Source: Vreelandella stevensii S18214 | GTDB lineage: Bacteria; Pseudomonadota; Gammaproteobacteria; Pseudomonadales; Halomonadaceae | Direction of reading: 5' to 3' | Length of the DNA stretch: 47,339 nucleotides | NCBI RefSeq assembly: GCF_000275725.1 | Contig: NZ_AJTS01000021.1 | Location: forward strand, 1-47,339 | In this document: one piece after another, positions 9,101-18,444 of the stretch | Numbering within the stretch: position 1 is the stretch's first letter | How the letters are laid out: every line of letters begins with the position of its first letter | Translations under genes and position numbers: made by a program | Notes under the pieces: model-generated | The model's input: only the letters and a program-made list of their open reading frames with translations | What the model was told of the DNA's origin: nothing | Database searches by the model: none

Positions 9101-10040
9101 GGCACTGCTGCTCCAACCATCTCAGCAGCTCCAGCTGCAAGGCCAGGCAGTTGCGGGTAGCCGCGCGATCCGGCCAGTCACCCTTCAAGCGCAAGCGGAT
9201 GGCCATCACCGAAAGCTGACGCAGCTCGATCTCATCTTCGCGCAGCGGCTTGCTGTCCGCAGCTAACGCGCGCGAAAAGGCGCCCTGAGGCGACATCGCC
9301 CGGGGGTCGTGGTGGCCATCCGACCAGAAACTGGCCAATTGCACGAAACTGGGCTCAGGCTGTTGTCCGGAGAGCGCCAGCAGTTGCAGGTAGCTGTTGT
9401 ACTGCTCGTGAGCCGCAGCCATCTGGTTCTGCTCGGCTAGCTGCCGCACCCAGCGCTCGTGGAACGGGCCGTAGCCTGAAAAGCGGCTGACCAGTCCTTC
9501 CAGCATGGCATCCGGCACTTCGGCGTGTGCTTCCAGCACCTGTTCGGCAAAACGGATGACTCGTTGGCGCCACTCATTGCGCACTTGCACCAGCCAGCGC
9601 TGGAACTCGCTGCAGTTGCTGAGCTGCAGTTCCTCGATCAGATCCCCCTGGTAGCACTCCATCAGCGCATCCAGTGTCTCCAGATCCTTGGGCCCTTCCA
9701 GCAGTTGCTGCAGCTCATGCAAATCCATCTGCCAGTGGGACGGCAAATGGAAGGCAATGGTCTGCCGCGACACATTGAGGACGTGATCGGCATGCTCGCC
9801 CATGGATTGGCGCAGGCAGTGCAGCGCATGGCGCAGGTTGGTTCTGCCCGAGGAGAGGCCCTGGTCTGGCCACAGCAGCTCCGCCAGGGCGGCACGATTG
9901 ACGGGCTGACGATGGAGCAGCAGATATACCAGCAGCGCCTTGACCTTGTCGTAGCTGAAATGAGTGAGCACGTCCTCCCCTTGAGTCAAGGAGAAGTGAC
10001 CAAACAGGGTCAACTGATCTGTCTGTTGAGCATCACGCAT
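6135..10040 (-). CDS. Giant BTAD/AAA ATPase/TPR transcriptional regulator with degenerate cyclase domain
   Basis: A 1301-residue protein. Residues about 8-100 are an OmpR-like winged helix (LTLFGHFSL ... RTNLRHALHCLRQ) and about 105-250 a bacterial transcriptional activation domain (BTAD). Residues about 275-460 align by eye with a class III nucleotide cyclase (RQLSVMAIRLR, HHLGGFWLPGATGGLGLACFG, LAAGLHSGRVVYL), but the metal-binding aspartates are missing. From about 490 there is a STAND/AAA ATPase with Walker A GASGMGKS and Walker B LVLMIDDLQWLDEP. The C-terminal third is helical TPR-like repeats. Start 10040 is preferred over 10049 because AGGA lies 8 bases before it. It follows miaE by 30 bases. 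It probably activates transcription on a signal sensed by the TPRs; the target is unknown. Confidence 0.85.
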   Translation of the reverse strand: MRDAQQTDQLTLFGHFSLTQGEDVLTHFSYDKVKALLVYLLLHRQPVNRAALAELLWPDQGLSSGRTNLRHALHCLRQSMGEHADHVLNVSRQTIAFHLPSHWQMDLHELQQLLEGPKDLETLDALMECYQGDLIEELQLSNCSEFQRWLVQVRNEWRQRVIRFAEQVLEAHAEVPDAMLEGLVSRFSGYGPFHERWVRQLAEQNQMAAAHEQYNSYLQLLALSGQQPEPSFVQLASFWSDGHHDPRAMSPQGAFSRALAADSKPLREDEIELRQLSVMAIRLRLKGDWPDRAATRNCLALQLELLRWLEQQCHHLGGFWLPGATGGLGLACFGTHGPAHQLAELVALYEHCRQALPQESRRHWAGDAEPPVFELAAGLHSGRVVYLPERQLADPLGQVTQESLELMSAAEGSELVISQAASQHMPPALDLQPRLVSRLVASDGRVRLRALVLGQNEGGRDALPPSLVGRETSLRTLRDALARAGIGLRQSVLVRGASGMGKSALMVGFRQLELSRDAAICWLPTTRLSVLDPYGVARSLLAWHFEHPPTLDAVHALQATLGLDTSDSARQQLLEEALGVREVQEISQLTQNGEAVELVVKLLHRLIDHRAVSQTLVLMIDDLQWLDEPSFKVLAGLQARLSINTAFMMVASHHGREPLPVKLHWDQQITLGKLDALQSSRLLSQLSRRYRIHLSPRLRNQIIERCDGVPLYMQEICRRLDMDRREGRSVQLDELPKGLLGLLASRIDQLESDRDIAHIAAVLGKRFRLDLLAECSGWEKPRLCQALEHMRALEIIEPIDKEGGDHEYQFSHQLLQEAAYLSCPRDVRVKLHQQVVTLIEERFPVWISRHPGDFATHLRRSGHYARGARYFELSAREALKVSANRTALRMADFGLASLRHVAHEVEREVSLLTVRGQAAFALEGHGSPTAHESFVKARELLRQTGSDTPDDPEDLEQIFLVKWGLWVGRSQRYAHADAFALASTLADIAARLEDPRYRRLADYARAHCEYWAGRIQQAHDHLDEIDPLNAPMMIEWLPFSDHPQVTAACFQGWALCLRGDYHRAERHVAAAIRLAEQIGHPGTLAMALMFAAALYRQLGHVHLAARHAERAAAMTGTPDLQLWQISAQGVLGWQRALAGDQGGLVQMRDSLDQMAELNGRDRFQRPVLWYSDACIELGELQAAEDYLDQCLVIARERTTLFLPELATQLARVRNLLGHPAHEVKALAEMAIQQSREHGNRHQELAALELWLTRIEPNDQQAKEVFRRLLGEVSHSDAPVLVRWVSLLDRRLPHPVSLGGEV

Positions 10041-10070
10041 GTTACACATCCTGCCTTGGCTAGCGGCGCA

Positions 10071-10727
10071 TCACGCAGGCACGCCACTATGAAAACGAAA
10101 AGCCGTATCTGGAGACATGATCAGTTCCGCCTCACGAGCAACGAAGAAGGCGATGCGTTCGTCGATAGGCGCATCGGTCTGCTGGCGAGCCAGCAAGAGA
10201 TAGTCTTCGAAATGACGCCCCTCGGACTTGACCAGGGTGCGATAGAACTTGGCCAGCTCTTCGTCCAGGTAAGGAATGAGTCGCGCGAAGCGCTCACAGC
10301 TGCGCGCCTCGATCAGAGCGCCGATGATCAACAGGTCGATCAAGCGCTCAGGATCCTGACTGCGTAAATGCTTTCTAAGGCCTTCGGCGTAGCGTGACGC
10401 CGTCAGATGGCGATAAGGAACACCACGGCGTTCCATCAAGCCCACTACCTGCTCGAAATGAAGCAGCTCCTCGCGGGCCAATTGCGACATCTTGCTCAAC
10501 AGCAGCGGCTGATCCACGTAGCGATACAGCAGGCTCATGGCCGTGGAAGCCGCTTTTTTTTCACACTGTGCGTGATCGATCAGCAGTGTTTCCGGGTTGG
10601 CCAATGCCCATTGCAACCAGGCATCGGGGGTCGGGCAAGCTAAAAAGTCATGCAAACTTTCTGGCAGCAGATCATCCGCTTGCAGCGCATGTTCCGCTGT
10701 TTGCAACGCCATTAATTGTATCGACAT
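10071..10727 (-). CDS. miaE: tRNA-(ms2io6A) hydroxylase MiaE
   Basis: Hydroxylates the isopentenyl group of ms2i6A37 in tRNAs reading UNN codons. It is a non-haem diiron enzyme with a ferritin-like fold. The ligand pattern is complete: Glu56, Glu87-x2-His90 (EELLH), Glu140 and Glu169-x2-His172 (EGRH). 218 aa, in the size range of the Pseudomonas-type enzyme. It is transcribed leftwards into the giant regulator with a 30-base gap. A large inverted repeat lies just upstream of the start. Confidence 0.93.
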   Translation of the reverse strand: MSIQLMALQTAEHALQADDLLPESLHDFLACPTPDAWLQWALANPETLLIDHAQCEKKAASTAMSLLYRYVDQPLLLSKMSQLAREELLHFEQVVGLMERRGVPYRHLTASRYAEGLRKHLRSQDPERLIDLLIIGALIEARSCERFARLIPYLDEELAKFYRTLVKSEGRHFEDYLLLARQQTDAPIDERIAFFVAREAELIMSPDTAFRFHSGVPA

Positions 10728-10741
10728 AACACCAGCACCAA

Positions 10742-10775
10742 GCGTTTATCACACTATTGTACAATATATAAACGC
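10742..10775. repeat. Inverted repeat upstream of miaE
   Basis: GCGTTTAT at 10742-10749 is matched by ATAAACGC at 10768-10775. Inside lies the perfect palindrome ATTGTACAAT (10756-10765), its centre offset by two bases. The element sits 15-48 bases before the miaE start codon, a position typical of an operator. No known regulator site is recognised. Confidence 0.5.
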
Positions 10776-11103
10776 CAATGGCGTCCGTTCCCTGATTGGT
10801 TCGAGGATGAACAAACGTGTCTTCCAGCCTCGCTTAAAAATGCATTGACACTAATGTATAGCAAGCCTGAATCACGCTCCACACGGGAATCATGCTTGCC
10901 GAGGCTACCCAGCTCTACAGGCCAGCGCTCGCTTGGCAGCCATGGTAACGCGGCATCACGATAATCACACCAGCCGTCACCCAAAAACACGCCTCTTGGT
11001 AAAAACGTTCATGTTTACGGCACATTAATCAAAAAAGCTGCCCTCAGGAAAGCGTCTTTCAACATCTCAACACAAAGTACAAGTAGGCATCCTGCCTGAC
11101 TTC

Positions 11104-11132
11104 TTAACATTGTCGACAGTTTCCCGTAGAAT
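11104..11132 (+). promoter_or_regulatory. acnB promoter (sigma70-like)
   Basis: TTAACA at 11104-11109 and TAGAAT at 11127-11132 are separated by 17 bases. Transcription would begin near 11139, giving a leader of about 120 bases before the acnB GTG. Confidence 0.6.
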
Positions 11133-11257
11133 CCGAGCCATCCACCAGACGCTGATTCTCAAGCGTATGTCATGTGATCGAAGGATGTCCTTGTTACCGT
11201 GCAGGCGTCTTTTGCTACCACTGATGATCACTACCAAGAAGATGAGAGGGCCCCAAC

Positions 11258-13861
11258 GTGCTTGAAGCTTACCGCCAACATGTCGAGGAACGCGCTGCAG
11301 AGGGCGTCCCAGCCAAGCCCCTGACCGCCGAACAAGTCGCCGACCTGATCGAGCTGCTGAAGAACCCGCCGGCCGGAGAAGAAGAGTTCATTCTGGACTT
11401 GATCACCAACCGGGTACCGCCGGGCGTCGACGAAGCCGCCTATGTCAAAGCGGGCTTCCTGACCGCGTTGGCCAAAGGCGAGGCGTCCTCGCCGCTGATC
11501 GACAAGGTCCATGCCGTCAAACTGCTGGGCACCATGCAGGGCGGCTATAACATCGCTTCCTTGGTCGAGCTGCTCGATAACGAAGAGCTGGCCCGTGAAG
11601 CAGGTGAACAGCTCAAGCACACCCTGCTGATGTTCGATGCGTTCCACGATGTGGAAGAGCGCGCCAAGAATGGCAACGCCGTCGCCAAGGACGTCATGCA
11701 GTCCTGGGCCGACGCCGAGTGGTTCCTTTCCAAGCCTGCGCTGGAAGAGAAAATCACCCTGACCGTCTTCAAGGTCCCGGGTGAAACCAACACCGACGAC
11801 CTGTCGCCCGCGCCGGATGCCTGGTCGCGCCCTGACATCCCGCTGCACGCCAACGCCATGCTCAAGAACGAGCGTGACGGTATCGAGCCTGAAGTACCCG
11901 GCACCACTGGCCCGCTCAAGCAAATCGAAGCCGTGAAAGCCAAAGGCTACCCAGTGGCTTACGTGGGCGACGTAGTCGGCACAGGCTCTTCGCGCAAATC
12001 AGCCACCAACTCGGTGCTGTGGTTCTTCGGTGACGACATCCCTTACGTGCCCAATAAGCGCGGCGGCGGTTTCTGCTTTGGCGGCAAGATTGCCCCGATC
12101 TTCTTCAACACCATGGAAGATTCAGGCGCCCTGCCGGTAGAGATGGATGTTTCCAGGCTGGAAATGGGCGATGTCATCGACATCTATCCCTATGAAGGCA
12201 AAGTGTGCAAGCACGGCACCGATGAAGTGCTCTCCACCTTCGAGCTGAAAACACAGCTGATTCTCGATGAAGTGCGTGCAGGCGGTCGTATTCCGCTGAT
12301 CATCGGCCGTGGCCTGACCGGCAAGGCGCGCGAGTCCCTGGGCTTGGCGCCGTCAGACGTTTTCCGTCTGCCGGACCAGCCTGCCGATACCGGCAAAGGC
12401 TTCACGCTGGCACAGAAGATGGTCGGCAAAGCCTGCGGCCTGAACGGCGTGCGCCCCGGCATGTACTGCGAGCCGAAGATGTCTACCGTCGGCTCCCAGG
12501 ACACCACTGGCCCAATGACCCGTGACGAGCTGAAAGACCTGGCCTGTCTGGGCTTCCAGGCCGACCTGGTCATGCAGTCCTTCTGCCACACGGCTGCCTA
12601 TCCCAAGCCGGTGGACGTGGACACGCACCACACCCTGCCCGACTTCATCATGAACCGCGGTGGTGTTTCACTGCGCCCCGGCGACGGCATCATCCACAGC
12701 TGGCTGAACCGCATGCTGCTGCCGGATACGGTCGGCACCGGCGGTGACTCCCACACCCGCTTCCCGCTCGGTATCTCCTTCCCGGCAGGTTCTGGTCTGG
12801 TTGCCTTTGCGGCTGCCACTGGCGTCATGCCGCTGGATATGCCCGAGTCCGTTCTGGTGCGTTTCAAGGGTGAGCGTCAACCTGGCGTCACGCTGCGCGA
12901 TCTGGTTCACGCCATTCCTCTCTACGCCATCAAGCAGGGTCTGCTGACGGTCGAGAAATCCGGCAAGAAAAACGCCTTCTCCGGCCGCGTGCTGGAAATC
13001 GAAGGCCTCGAAGACCTCACCGTCGAGCAAGCCTTCGAACTCTCCGATGCCTCGGCCGAGCGTAGTGCGGCTGGCTGTACCATCACGCTGTCCGAAGAGA
13101 GCGTGACCGAGTACCTGAAGTCCAACATCACGCTGCTGAAGTGGATGATTGCCAACGGCTACGGCGACGAGCGTACCATCAGCCGTCGTATCGAAGGGAT
13201 GGAAGCCTGGCTGGCCAACCCGTCACTGATGCGTGCGGATAAAGATGCCGAGTACGCCGAAGTCATCGAGATCGACCTCAGCGAGATCAAGGAGCCGGTG
13301 CTCTGCGCCCCCAACGATCCGGACGACGCTCGCCTGCTCTCCGACGTGGCTGGCGAGAAGATCGACGAAGTGTTTATCGGTTCGTGCATGACCAACATCG
13401 GTCACTTCCGTGCCGCCGGTAAACTGCTCGAGAAACAGCCTGCGGGTAGCCTGAAGACCCGCCTGTGGTTGGCGCCACCAACCAAGATGGATCAGCACCA
13501 GCTGACCGAAGAGGGTTACTACGGCATTTACGGCCGTGCAGGCGCCCGCATGGAAATGCCGGGATGTTCACTGTGTATGGGTAACCAGGCGCGTGTGGCT
13601 GCCAAGAGCACCGTCGTGTCTACGTCTACACGTAACTTCCCGAACCGCCTGGGAGATGGCGCGAACGTCTACCTCGCCTCGGCGGAGCTGGCAGCGGTAG
13701 CCGCGGTGGAAGGCCGCCTGCCGACAGTTGCTGAGTACCAGCGCTACATGGGCGAATTTGACGCCCTGGCCGGCGAAATCTATCGTTACATGAACTTCCA
13801 CGAAATCGAGGAGTATCAGAAAATCGCCTCGAACGTGATTCCAGTAGCGCAAGAGGCTTAA
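11258..13861 (+). CDS. acnB: Aconitate hydratase B / 2-methylisocitrate dehydratase
   Basis: TCA cycle enzyme interconverting citrate and isocitrate through a [4Fe-4S] cluster; the AcnB type also dehydrates 2-methylisocitrate. The order of domains is AcnB-specific: a helical HEAT-like N-terminus ([16 protein letters not shown]), the swivel domain next, then the three catalytic domains. Cluster cysteines are Cys710 (GSCMTN), Cys770 and Cys773 (GCSLCMGNQ). 867 aa is the normal length. The start is a GTG with GAGAGGG at 11244-11250 spaced by seven bases. A strong terminator follows. Confidence 0.97.
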   Translation: MLEAYRQHVEERAAEGVPAKPLTAEQVADLIELLKNPPAGEEEFILDLITNRVPPGVDEAAYVKAGFLTALAKGEASSPLIDKVHAVKLLGTMQGGYNIASLVELLDNEELAREAGEQLKHTLLMFDAFHDVEERAKNGNAVAKDVMQSWADAEWFLSKPALEEKITLTVFKVPGETNTDDLSPAPDAWSRPDIPLHANAMLKNERDGIEPEVPGTTGPLKQIEAVKAKGYPVAYVGDVVGTGSSRKSATNSVLWFFGDDIPYVPNKRGGGFCFGGKIAPIFFNTMEDSGALPVEMDVSRLEMGDVIDIYPYEGKVCKHGTDEVLSTFELKTQLILDEVRAGGRIPLIIGRGLTGKARESLGLAPSDVFRLPDQPADTGKGFTLAQKMVGKACGLNGVRPGMYCEPKMSTVGSQDTTGPMTRDELKDLACLGFQADLVMQSFCHTAAYPKPVDVDTHHTLPDFIMNRGGVSLRPGDGIIHSWLNRMLLPDTVGTGGDSHTRFPLGISFPAGSGLVAFAAATGVMPLDMPESVLVRFKGERQPGVTLRDLVHAIPLYAIKQGLLTVEKSGKKNAFSGRVLEIEGLEDLTVEQAFELSDASAERSAAGCTITLSEESVTEYLKSNITLLKWMIANGYGDERTISRRIEGMEAWLANPSLMRADKDAEYAEVIEIDLSEIKEPVLCAPNDPDDARLLSDVAGEKIDEVFIGSCMTNIGHFRAAGKLLEKQPAGSLKTRLWLAPPTKMDQHQLTEEGYYGIYGRAGARMEMPGCSLCMGNQARVAAKSTVVSTSTRNFPNRLGDGANVYLASAELAAVAAVEGRLPTVAEYQRYMGEFDALAGEIYRYMNFHEIEEYQKIASNVIPVAQEA

Positions 13862-13935
13862 GCGCCCAGGCTACTGACCCATCGCCGATGCTCGCAACAT
13901 CGCAGAGACGCTACGCGACTCTGAGCCGATGACCG

Positions 13936-13970
13936 AACGCCCCTTCCCTTGCAGGTTGGGGCGTTTTTAT
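13936..13970 (+). terminator. acnB terminator
   Basis: AACGCCCC at 13936-13943 pairs with GGGGCGTT at 13958-13965 and runs straight into TTTTT. It separates acnB from rraA. Confidence 0.8.
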
Positions 13971-14004
13971 TACCCACAGTGTCATTCATGGACAGGAGAC
14001 TCTC

Positions 14005-14499
14005 ATGACGACCACACCTCACGTCGTGACCCCCGATTTGTGCGACCAGTACCCCGAGGTCAAGGTGCTCGAGCCGATGTTTGCCAACTTTGGCGGCGTC
14101 GATAGCTTTTATGGGCCTATTCGTACCGTCAAATGCTTTGAAGACAACTCCATGGTCAAGCAGGCCGTCGCCGAACCCGGCGAAGGCGCCATTCTGGTGG
14201 TGGACGCAGGCGGCTCTCATCGCTGCGCCATGTTGGGCGACATGCTGGCTGAACAAGCCGCCAAAAACGGTTGGGCAGGCGTCATCATGTATGGCTGTGT
14301 GAGAGACGTAGACATTCTGGCCACCCTGCCACTGGGCGTGCAAGCGCTGGGCAGCCACCCTCGTCGCAGCGAAAAACATGGCGAAGGCCAGCGCGACGTG
14401 GCGGTGACCTTTGCAGGCGTCACGCTGCAGGTGGGTCAATGGCTTTACGCCGACAATAACGGCATCATCGTCGCCGAACAGCCGCTCAAGCTCTCTTGA
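14005..14499 (+). CDS. rraA: Ribonuclease E activity regulator RraA
   Basis: Trimeric protein that binds RNase E and damps its activity, altering mRNA decay. The 164-residue sequence carries the family features [21 protein letters not shown] near 28-48, [21 protein letters not shown] near 66-86, GCVRDV near 98-103 and DNNGIIVA near the end. It resembles HMG aldolases of the same fold, but the overall match is to RraA. AGGAGA lies about 9 bases before the ATG. It follows the acnB terminator and precedes the phosphodiesterase gene by 87 bases. Confidence 0.93.
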   Translation: MTTTPHVVTPDLCDQYPEVKVLEPMFANFGGVDSFYGPIRTVKCFEDNSMVKQAVAEPGEGAILVVDAGGSHRCAMLGDMLAEQAAKNGWAGVIMYGCVRDVDILATLPLGVQALGSHPRRSEKHGEGQRDVAVTFAGVTLQVGQWLYADNNGIIVAEQPLKLS

Positions 14500-14586
14500 T
14501 CGCGCCGATCTCCTGCTAACCCGTCAGACTTGTCAGTGGTGGCAGATAGTGCCACCCTGATATTTCATTTCCATGCCACGGACACC

Positions 14587-16470
14587 ATGCAGCCGCTCAA
14601 GCCACTGGGCTACGCCCTACTTCGCACCCTTCGTGACCACCTGCGCCCACTGATTGCCTACCACCTGCTATTCACGCTGTTGGCATCGGCCGTGGTGTTG
14701 CCGCTGGTGGCCTGGGGCTCCCAGCGATTCATGGCCCAGCTCAACCGTACCGTGGTCACCAACGACGCCCTGTTGGCGCTACTGTTCAGCCCCCTCGGGC
14801 TGTTCACCCTGCTGGCGGGCCTTGCGGTCACTTTCTTGCTGATCTACTGGCAGCAAGCGGGCATGCTTCAAGTGGCCAGCAGGCCCAAGGACAACCACTA
14901 CCGCCTGGCCCTGGAGGCCCTGTGGCTCAGCACTCGGCGCCTACCAGCACTGCTGCTGCTGGTGATCCTGCAGGTGGGCGCCCACCTGCTGCTGCTGGCC
15001 CCGTTCATGGCAGCCATCGCCTGGCTATACGATCTCTGGCTCAGCGGCCTGGATCCCTACTATCTACAGCGTGTACGCCCACCAGTACTGTGGTACTTCA
15101 TCGCCTGCGCCTTACCGGTCATGCTGCTGTGGATGAGCCTGGCGGCGTGGCTATATCTGCGCTGGCTACTGGCGCTGCCGCTGGTGGCGCTGGAGCACTG
15201 CCACCCCCTGCAGGCCTTGAAGCGCAGCGTGCGCCTCACCCGTGGCTGGCACCGCTCCATTGGCGCGGCGGTGCTCCTGTTACTGCTCGTCATCATCGCC
15301 CTACCGATTGCCACCACCTGGCTCTACGATACCCTCGTCACGCCGCTGCTCTGGTGGCTTCCCGAGCACAGTGCCGTGCTGGTACCGGCGATGCTGGCCT
15401 ACCTGACCGGCTATGTCCTGATCACCCTGACCATCACGTTTCTGGGCATTACCACCCATGCGCTGCTGTCGGCCTGCCTTTACTTGCAGCTTGCCTATCG
15501 GGAGGCTCGGCCTGCCGCTCCCGAGAATTCACAGACAGGTCGATTGGCCTGGGCACTGGAAGTGTGTGTCTTGCTGATTGCCGCACTGCAAGCCTGGTGG
15601 ATACTCAACAGCTTCGAAATACGCGATGACGTCGCCATCATCGCCCACCGGGGCAGCTCCATGGTGGCGCCTGAAAACACCCTGGCCGCCGTGCGCCAGG
15701 CACTGGAGGATGGTGCCGATGCCGTCGAGCTGGACGTGCGCCTCAGCGCCGACCAGCAGGTCATGCTCTACCATGACCGCACGCTGGCCAGGCTCACGGG
15801 GGATCCCAGGGAGTTTGGCGAGCTGACCCGGGCCGAGCTAAGCGAGTTCGATGTGGGTAGCTGGTTTGGCGATGCCTTCCAGAACGAACGAATCGCCGGG
15901 CTAGACGAGACCCTGGCACTGGTGAGAGGCCGCGCCGCGCTGATGATCGACATGAAGCCGCTGCCAAGCCAGGAGGAAGCGTTGGCACAGGCGGTACTGG
16001 ATGAGCTGGAGGCAGAAAACGATCGCCGCTATCGCTGCTGGGCCACCCAGCACGATGCCTTGGATGGAATGGCTGCCTGCGGCTTCCCGAATACGCTGCT
16101 GGAAATGCGCATGGCCACCATGTCCCCCGCGCTGGTCAGCTTCATCAAGCAGCGGGCGCCCGAACTGAGGGTGACACTACTGGCGCAGCTGATACTTCCC
16201 GGCACGCTGGACCGCCGTCAATTCGATGCGCTGGGCTTACGGCATAACCGCATTACCCGTCAGGAGGTTCGCCTGGCGGCCCTCTACGGCTATGAAATCC
16301 ACGCCTGGACGGTCAATGATCGGGCCAGAATGTCGGCGCTGATCGATCTTGGCGTAGACGCCATCATCACCGACTACCCTGACCGCTTGAGAGAATTGCT
16401 CGAAGACCGCCACGCCATGAGCGATGGCGGCCTGATGCTGGTGAAACTGCGCAACTGGCTACGTCAGTAG
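14587..16470 (+). CDS. Glycerophosphodiester phosphodiesterase with N-terminal membrane domain
   Basis: A 627-residue two-part protein. The first about 330 residues hold roughly six to eight membrane helices of the GDPD membrane-domain type. From about 350 a GDPD catalytic TIM barrel follows, with HRGSS (general acid/base His), APENT, VELDVRL (metal Glu and Asp) and the second His in YHDRTL, and it ends in the HAWTVND and DAIITDYPDRL motifs. It would cleave glycerophosphodiesters to glycerol-3-phosphate and alcohol, or act on a membrane glycerophosphate polymer. A TTG at 14530 and GTGs at 14536/14539 are in frame, but the ATG at 14587 gives a natural start. No strong ribosome site is visible for any of them. 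Confidence 0.85.
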   Translation: MQPLKPLGYALLRTLRDHLRPLIAYHLLFTLLASAVVLPLVAWGSQRFMAQLNRTVVTNDALLALLFSPLGLFTLLAGLAVTFLLIYWQQAGMLQVASRPKDNHYRLALEALWLSTRRLPALLLLVILQVGAHLLLLAPFMAAIAWLYDLWLSGLDPYYLQRVRPPVLWYFIACALPVMLLWMSLAAWLYLRWLLALPLVALEHCHPLQALKRSVRLTRGWHRSIGAAVLLLLLVIIALPIATTWLYDTLVTPLLWWLPEHSAVLVPAMLAYLTGYVLITLTITFLGITTHALLSACLYLQLAYREARPAAPENSQTGRLAWALEVCVLLIAALQAWWILNSFEIRDDVAIIAHRGSSMVAPENTLAAVRQALEDGADAVELDVRLSADQQVMLYHDRTLARLTGDPREFGELTRAELSEFDVGSWFGDAFQNERIAGLDETLALVRGRAALMIDMKPLPSQEEALAQAVLDELEAENDRRYRCWATQHDALDGMAACGFPNTLLEMRMATMSPALVSFIKQRAPELRVTLLAQLILPGTLDRRQFDALGLRHNRITRQEVRLAALYGYEIHAWTVNDRARMSALIDLGVDAIITDYPDRLRELLEDRHAMSDGGLMLVKLRNWLRQ

Positions 16471-16491
16471 CGCATCGCTGCGGTCGCGGGC

Positions 16492-18279
16492 TTACTCGCC
16501 CATGACCACGCCCTCACGACGCGGGTCGGCGCCACCAAACAGGGTGCCGTCTTCCAGTTTCATGATGGCTTGCAGGCCACTGGTCAATTCCCGCTCACTC
16601 ACCTGATGGCCGCGCTCACGCAGTGCGTCGGCGGTTTCTTCCGAGAATCGGCCCTCTTCCAGATAGACATCGCCCCCCAGGGTGATGGCATGGGGCAGGT
16701 CCAGCGCTTGCTGGGCATCGAGCCCCCAGTCACGCATGGCCACCAGGCTTCTGGCCGTGTAATGAATGATCGCTGCACCACCTGGCGAGCCCAGGCTGGC
16801 CACCAGCTCGCCGCTCTCCAGATCGAACACCAGCGTTGGGCTCATGCTCGAACGGGGACGCTTGCCAGGCTCTACCCGGTTGGCCACCGGGCGGCCGTCG
16901 CTTTCCGGCTCGAAGGCGAAATCGGTCAGCTCGTTATTGAGCAGATAGCCCCCTGCCAGCCCCGTGCCGCCGTCTGCCAGGATACGTGAGCCGAAGGCTT
17001 GTTCGATGGTCGTGGTCATGGCCAGCGCATTTCCATCGCCGTCCACGATGCTGATGTGGCTGGTGCCATACTCGGGCTGTTCGGGCTGGCTGGCAAAGCT
17101 CACCTCCAGCTCACCGGGATTGCCAGGCTCGACGCTATCGCCCAGCGACTCCTCGCCCATTAAACGGCTGCGCTGATTGAGATACTCCGGGGCCAGCATC
17201 GTAAGCCAGTCGCCTCCCGGTGCCTCGACAAAATCAGGATCGCCGATGTAGCGGCCCCGGTCGGCAAAGGCCAGCCGAGATGCTTCGAGGAACTGATGCA
17301 GCCAGCCGCTGCTGGGCACACCGTTATCCAGCGGCGCTTCGATCAACGGCTGCTGATCGAGAATACCGAGGATTTGCATGACGGTGATATGGCCCGACGA
17401 CGGCGGCGGGAAGCCGCACACTTCCCACTCCTGCCAGGGCGTACAGATCGGCTCGCGCTCCACCGGCTCGTAGCCGCTCAGGTCGTCCAGGCTCATCTCG
17501 CCCGGACGCTGCGGATGGGACTGCACTCGGGCCACCAGGTCTTCGGCGATCTCACCTTCATGGAAGGCACTGCTGCCCTCTTCCGCCACTCGCCGCAAAA
17601 TAGCGGCCAGCGCGGGGTTGGTCAAGGTGTCGCCCACGGCCAGCGGCTCGCCTGCTTCATCGTAGTAGAACGCTCGGGCCAGCGGGTCCTCGCGCAGCGC
17701 CGTGTCGTTGGCCAGGCTGGTATGCAGCCGGTGGCTGACGGCAAAGCCCTCTTCCGCCAGCGTAATGGCAGGGGTAAAAAGCTCTCGCCAGGCGAGTTGA
17801 CCATGTTCGGAGTGGGCCTGCTCCAGCATGCGCAGCACCCCCGGCACCCCCACAGAGAGACCGCTGGCCACCGCGTCCATGAACGGTAGCGGCTCGCCAT
17901 CTTCCATGAACAGCTCACCGGTGGCCGCCGACGGTGCAGTCTCGCGACCATCGAAGGCCTGCACATTGCTGCCATCGTAGTGCATCAAGAAGGCACCGCC
18001 GCCGATCCCACTGGACTGCGGCTCTACCAGGGTCAGCACCATTTGTACGGCCACGGCGGCGTCGATGGCGTTACCGCCGGCCTTGAGCACTTGATACCCC
18101 GCGTCAGTGGCCAGCGGGTTCGCCGCAGCAACGGCAAAGGATTCCACGGCCCAACCGGGCTTCTCCTCATACCCTGAGCCTACTTCCGGTGACATCTCGG
18201 GGGCCTGGTAGCTAAAGCCCCAGCTCACCATGGGAACGAGTAGTAAGCCCGTCAGGGGGATTGCCCGTTTAGGCAGCAT
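16492..18279 (-). CDS. ggt: Gamma-glutamyltransferase precursor
   Basis: Periplasmic autoprocessed enzyme that transfers or hydrolyses the gamma-glutamyl group of glutathione and related peptides. Residues 1-23 form a signal peptide (positive MLPKR, then a hydrophobic core). The processing nucleophile is Thr406 in EYGTSHISIVDGDGNALA, and the later GSPGGA stretch forms the substrate pocket. 595 aa is typical. GGAG seven bases before the ATG at 18279 supports the start. It lies downstream of ppsA on the same strand, separated by a hairpin terminator. Confidence 0.95.
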   Translation of the reverse strand: MLPKRAIPLTGLLLVPMVSWGFSYQAPEMSPEVGSGYEEKPGWAVESFAVAAANPLATDAGYQVLKAGGNAIDAAVAVQMVLTLVEPQSSGIGGGAFLMHYDGSNVQAFDGRETAPSAATGELFMEDGEPLPFMDAVASGLSVGVPGVLRMLEQAHSEHGQLAWRELFTPAITLAEEGFAVSHRLHTSLANDTALREDPLARAFYYDEAGEPLAVGDTLTNPALAAILRRVAEEGSSAFHEGEIAEDLVARVQSHPQRPGEMSLDDLSGYEPVEREPICTPWQEWEVCGFPPPSSGHITVMQILGILDQQPLIEAPLDNGVPSSGWLHQFLEASRLAFADRGRYIGDPDFVEAPGGDWLTMLAPEYLNQRSRLMGEESLGDSVEPGNPGELEVSFASQPEQPEYGTSHISIVDGDGNALAMTTTIEQAFGSRILADGGTGLAGGYLLNNELTDFAFEPESDGRPVANRVEPGKRPRSSMSPTLVFDLESGELVASLGSPGGAAIIHYTARSLVAMRDWGLDAQQALDLPHAITLGGDVYLEEGRFSEETADALRERGHQVSERELTSGLQAIMKLEDGTLFGGADPRREGVVMGE

Positions 18280-18388
18280 AGTCTTTCTCCTTTTCAGCAG
18301 GGTGCAGGCAGATATCGCGTAGGGCCACGGGGGCGGCGTCATCCAGAGCGGTGTCATCCAAAACAAAGCGTAGCCTATAAAACCCGTG

Positions 18389-18412
18389 CGCCCGGCACAA
18401 TGGCCGGGCGCA
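18389..18412 (-). terminator. Hairpin downstream of ppsA
   Basis: GCGCCCGGC and GCCGGGCGC arms of nine pairs enclose a 6-base loop. On the minus strand the stem is followed by ACGGGTTTTAT, a weak T-tract, so it probably ends ppsA transcripts before ggt. Confidence 0.6.
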
Positions 18413-18444
18413 AATCGAACAGCAGGCTAACTAACCCATGGATG

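Larger units (their letters stand above)
10728..11257. other. 530-base intergenic region between miaE and acnB
   Basis: No convincing gene. It holds the miaE upstream inverted repeat (10742-10775), an AT-rich middle with promoter-like fragments such as TTGACA at about 10848, a small AGGCA/TGCCT hairpin at 11087-11099, and the acnB promoter at 11104-11132. A 78-codon frame on the minus strand (10754-10990) has no ribosome site and no recognisable protein features. The acnB 5' leader would be about 120 bases. Confidence 0.5.

Noticed and set aside
10754-10990. A 78-codon minus-strand frame in the miaE-acnB gap.
   Set aside because: No ribosome site, no family resemblance, and it overlaps the regulatory inverted repeat.
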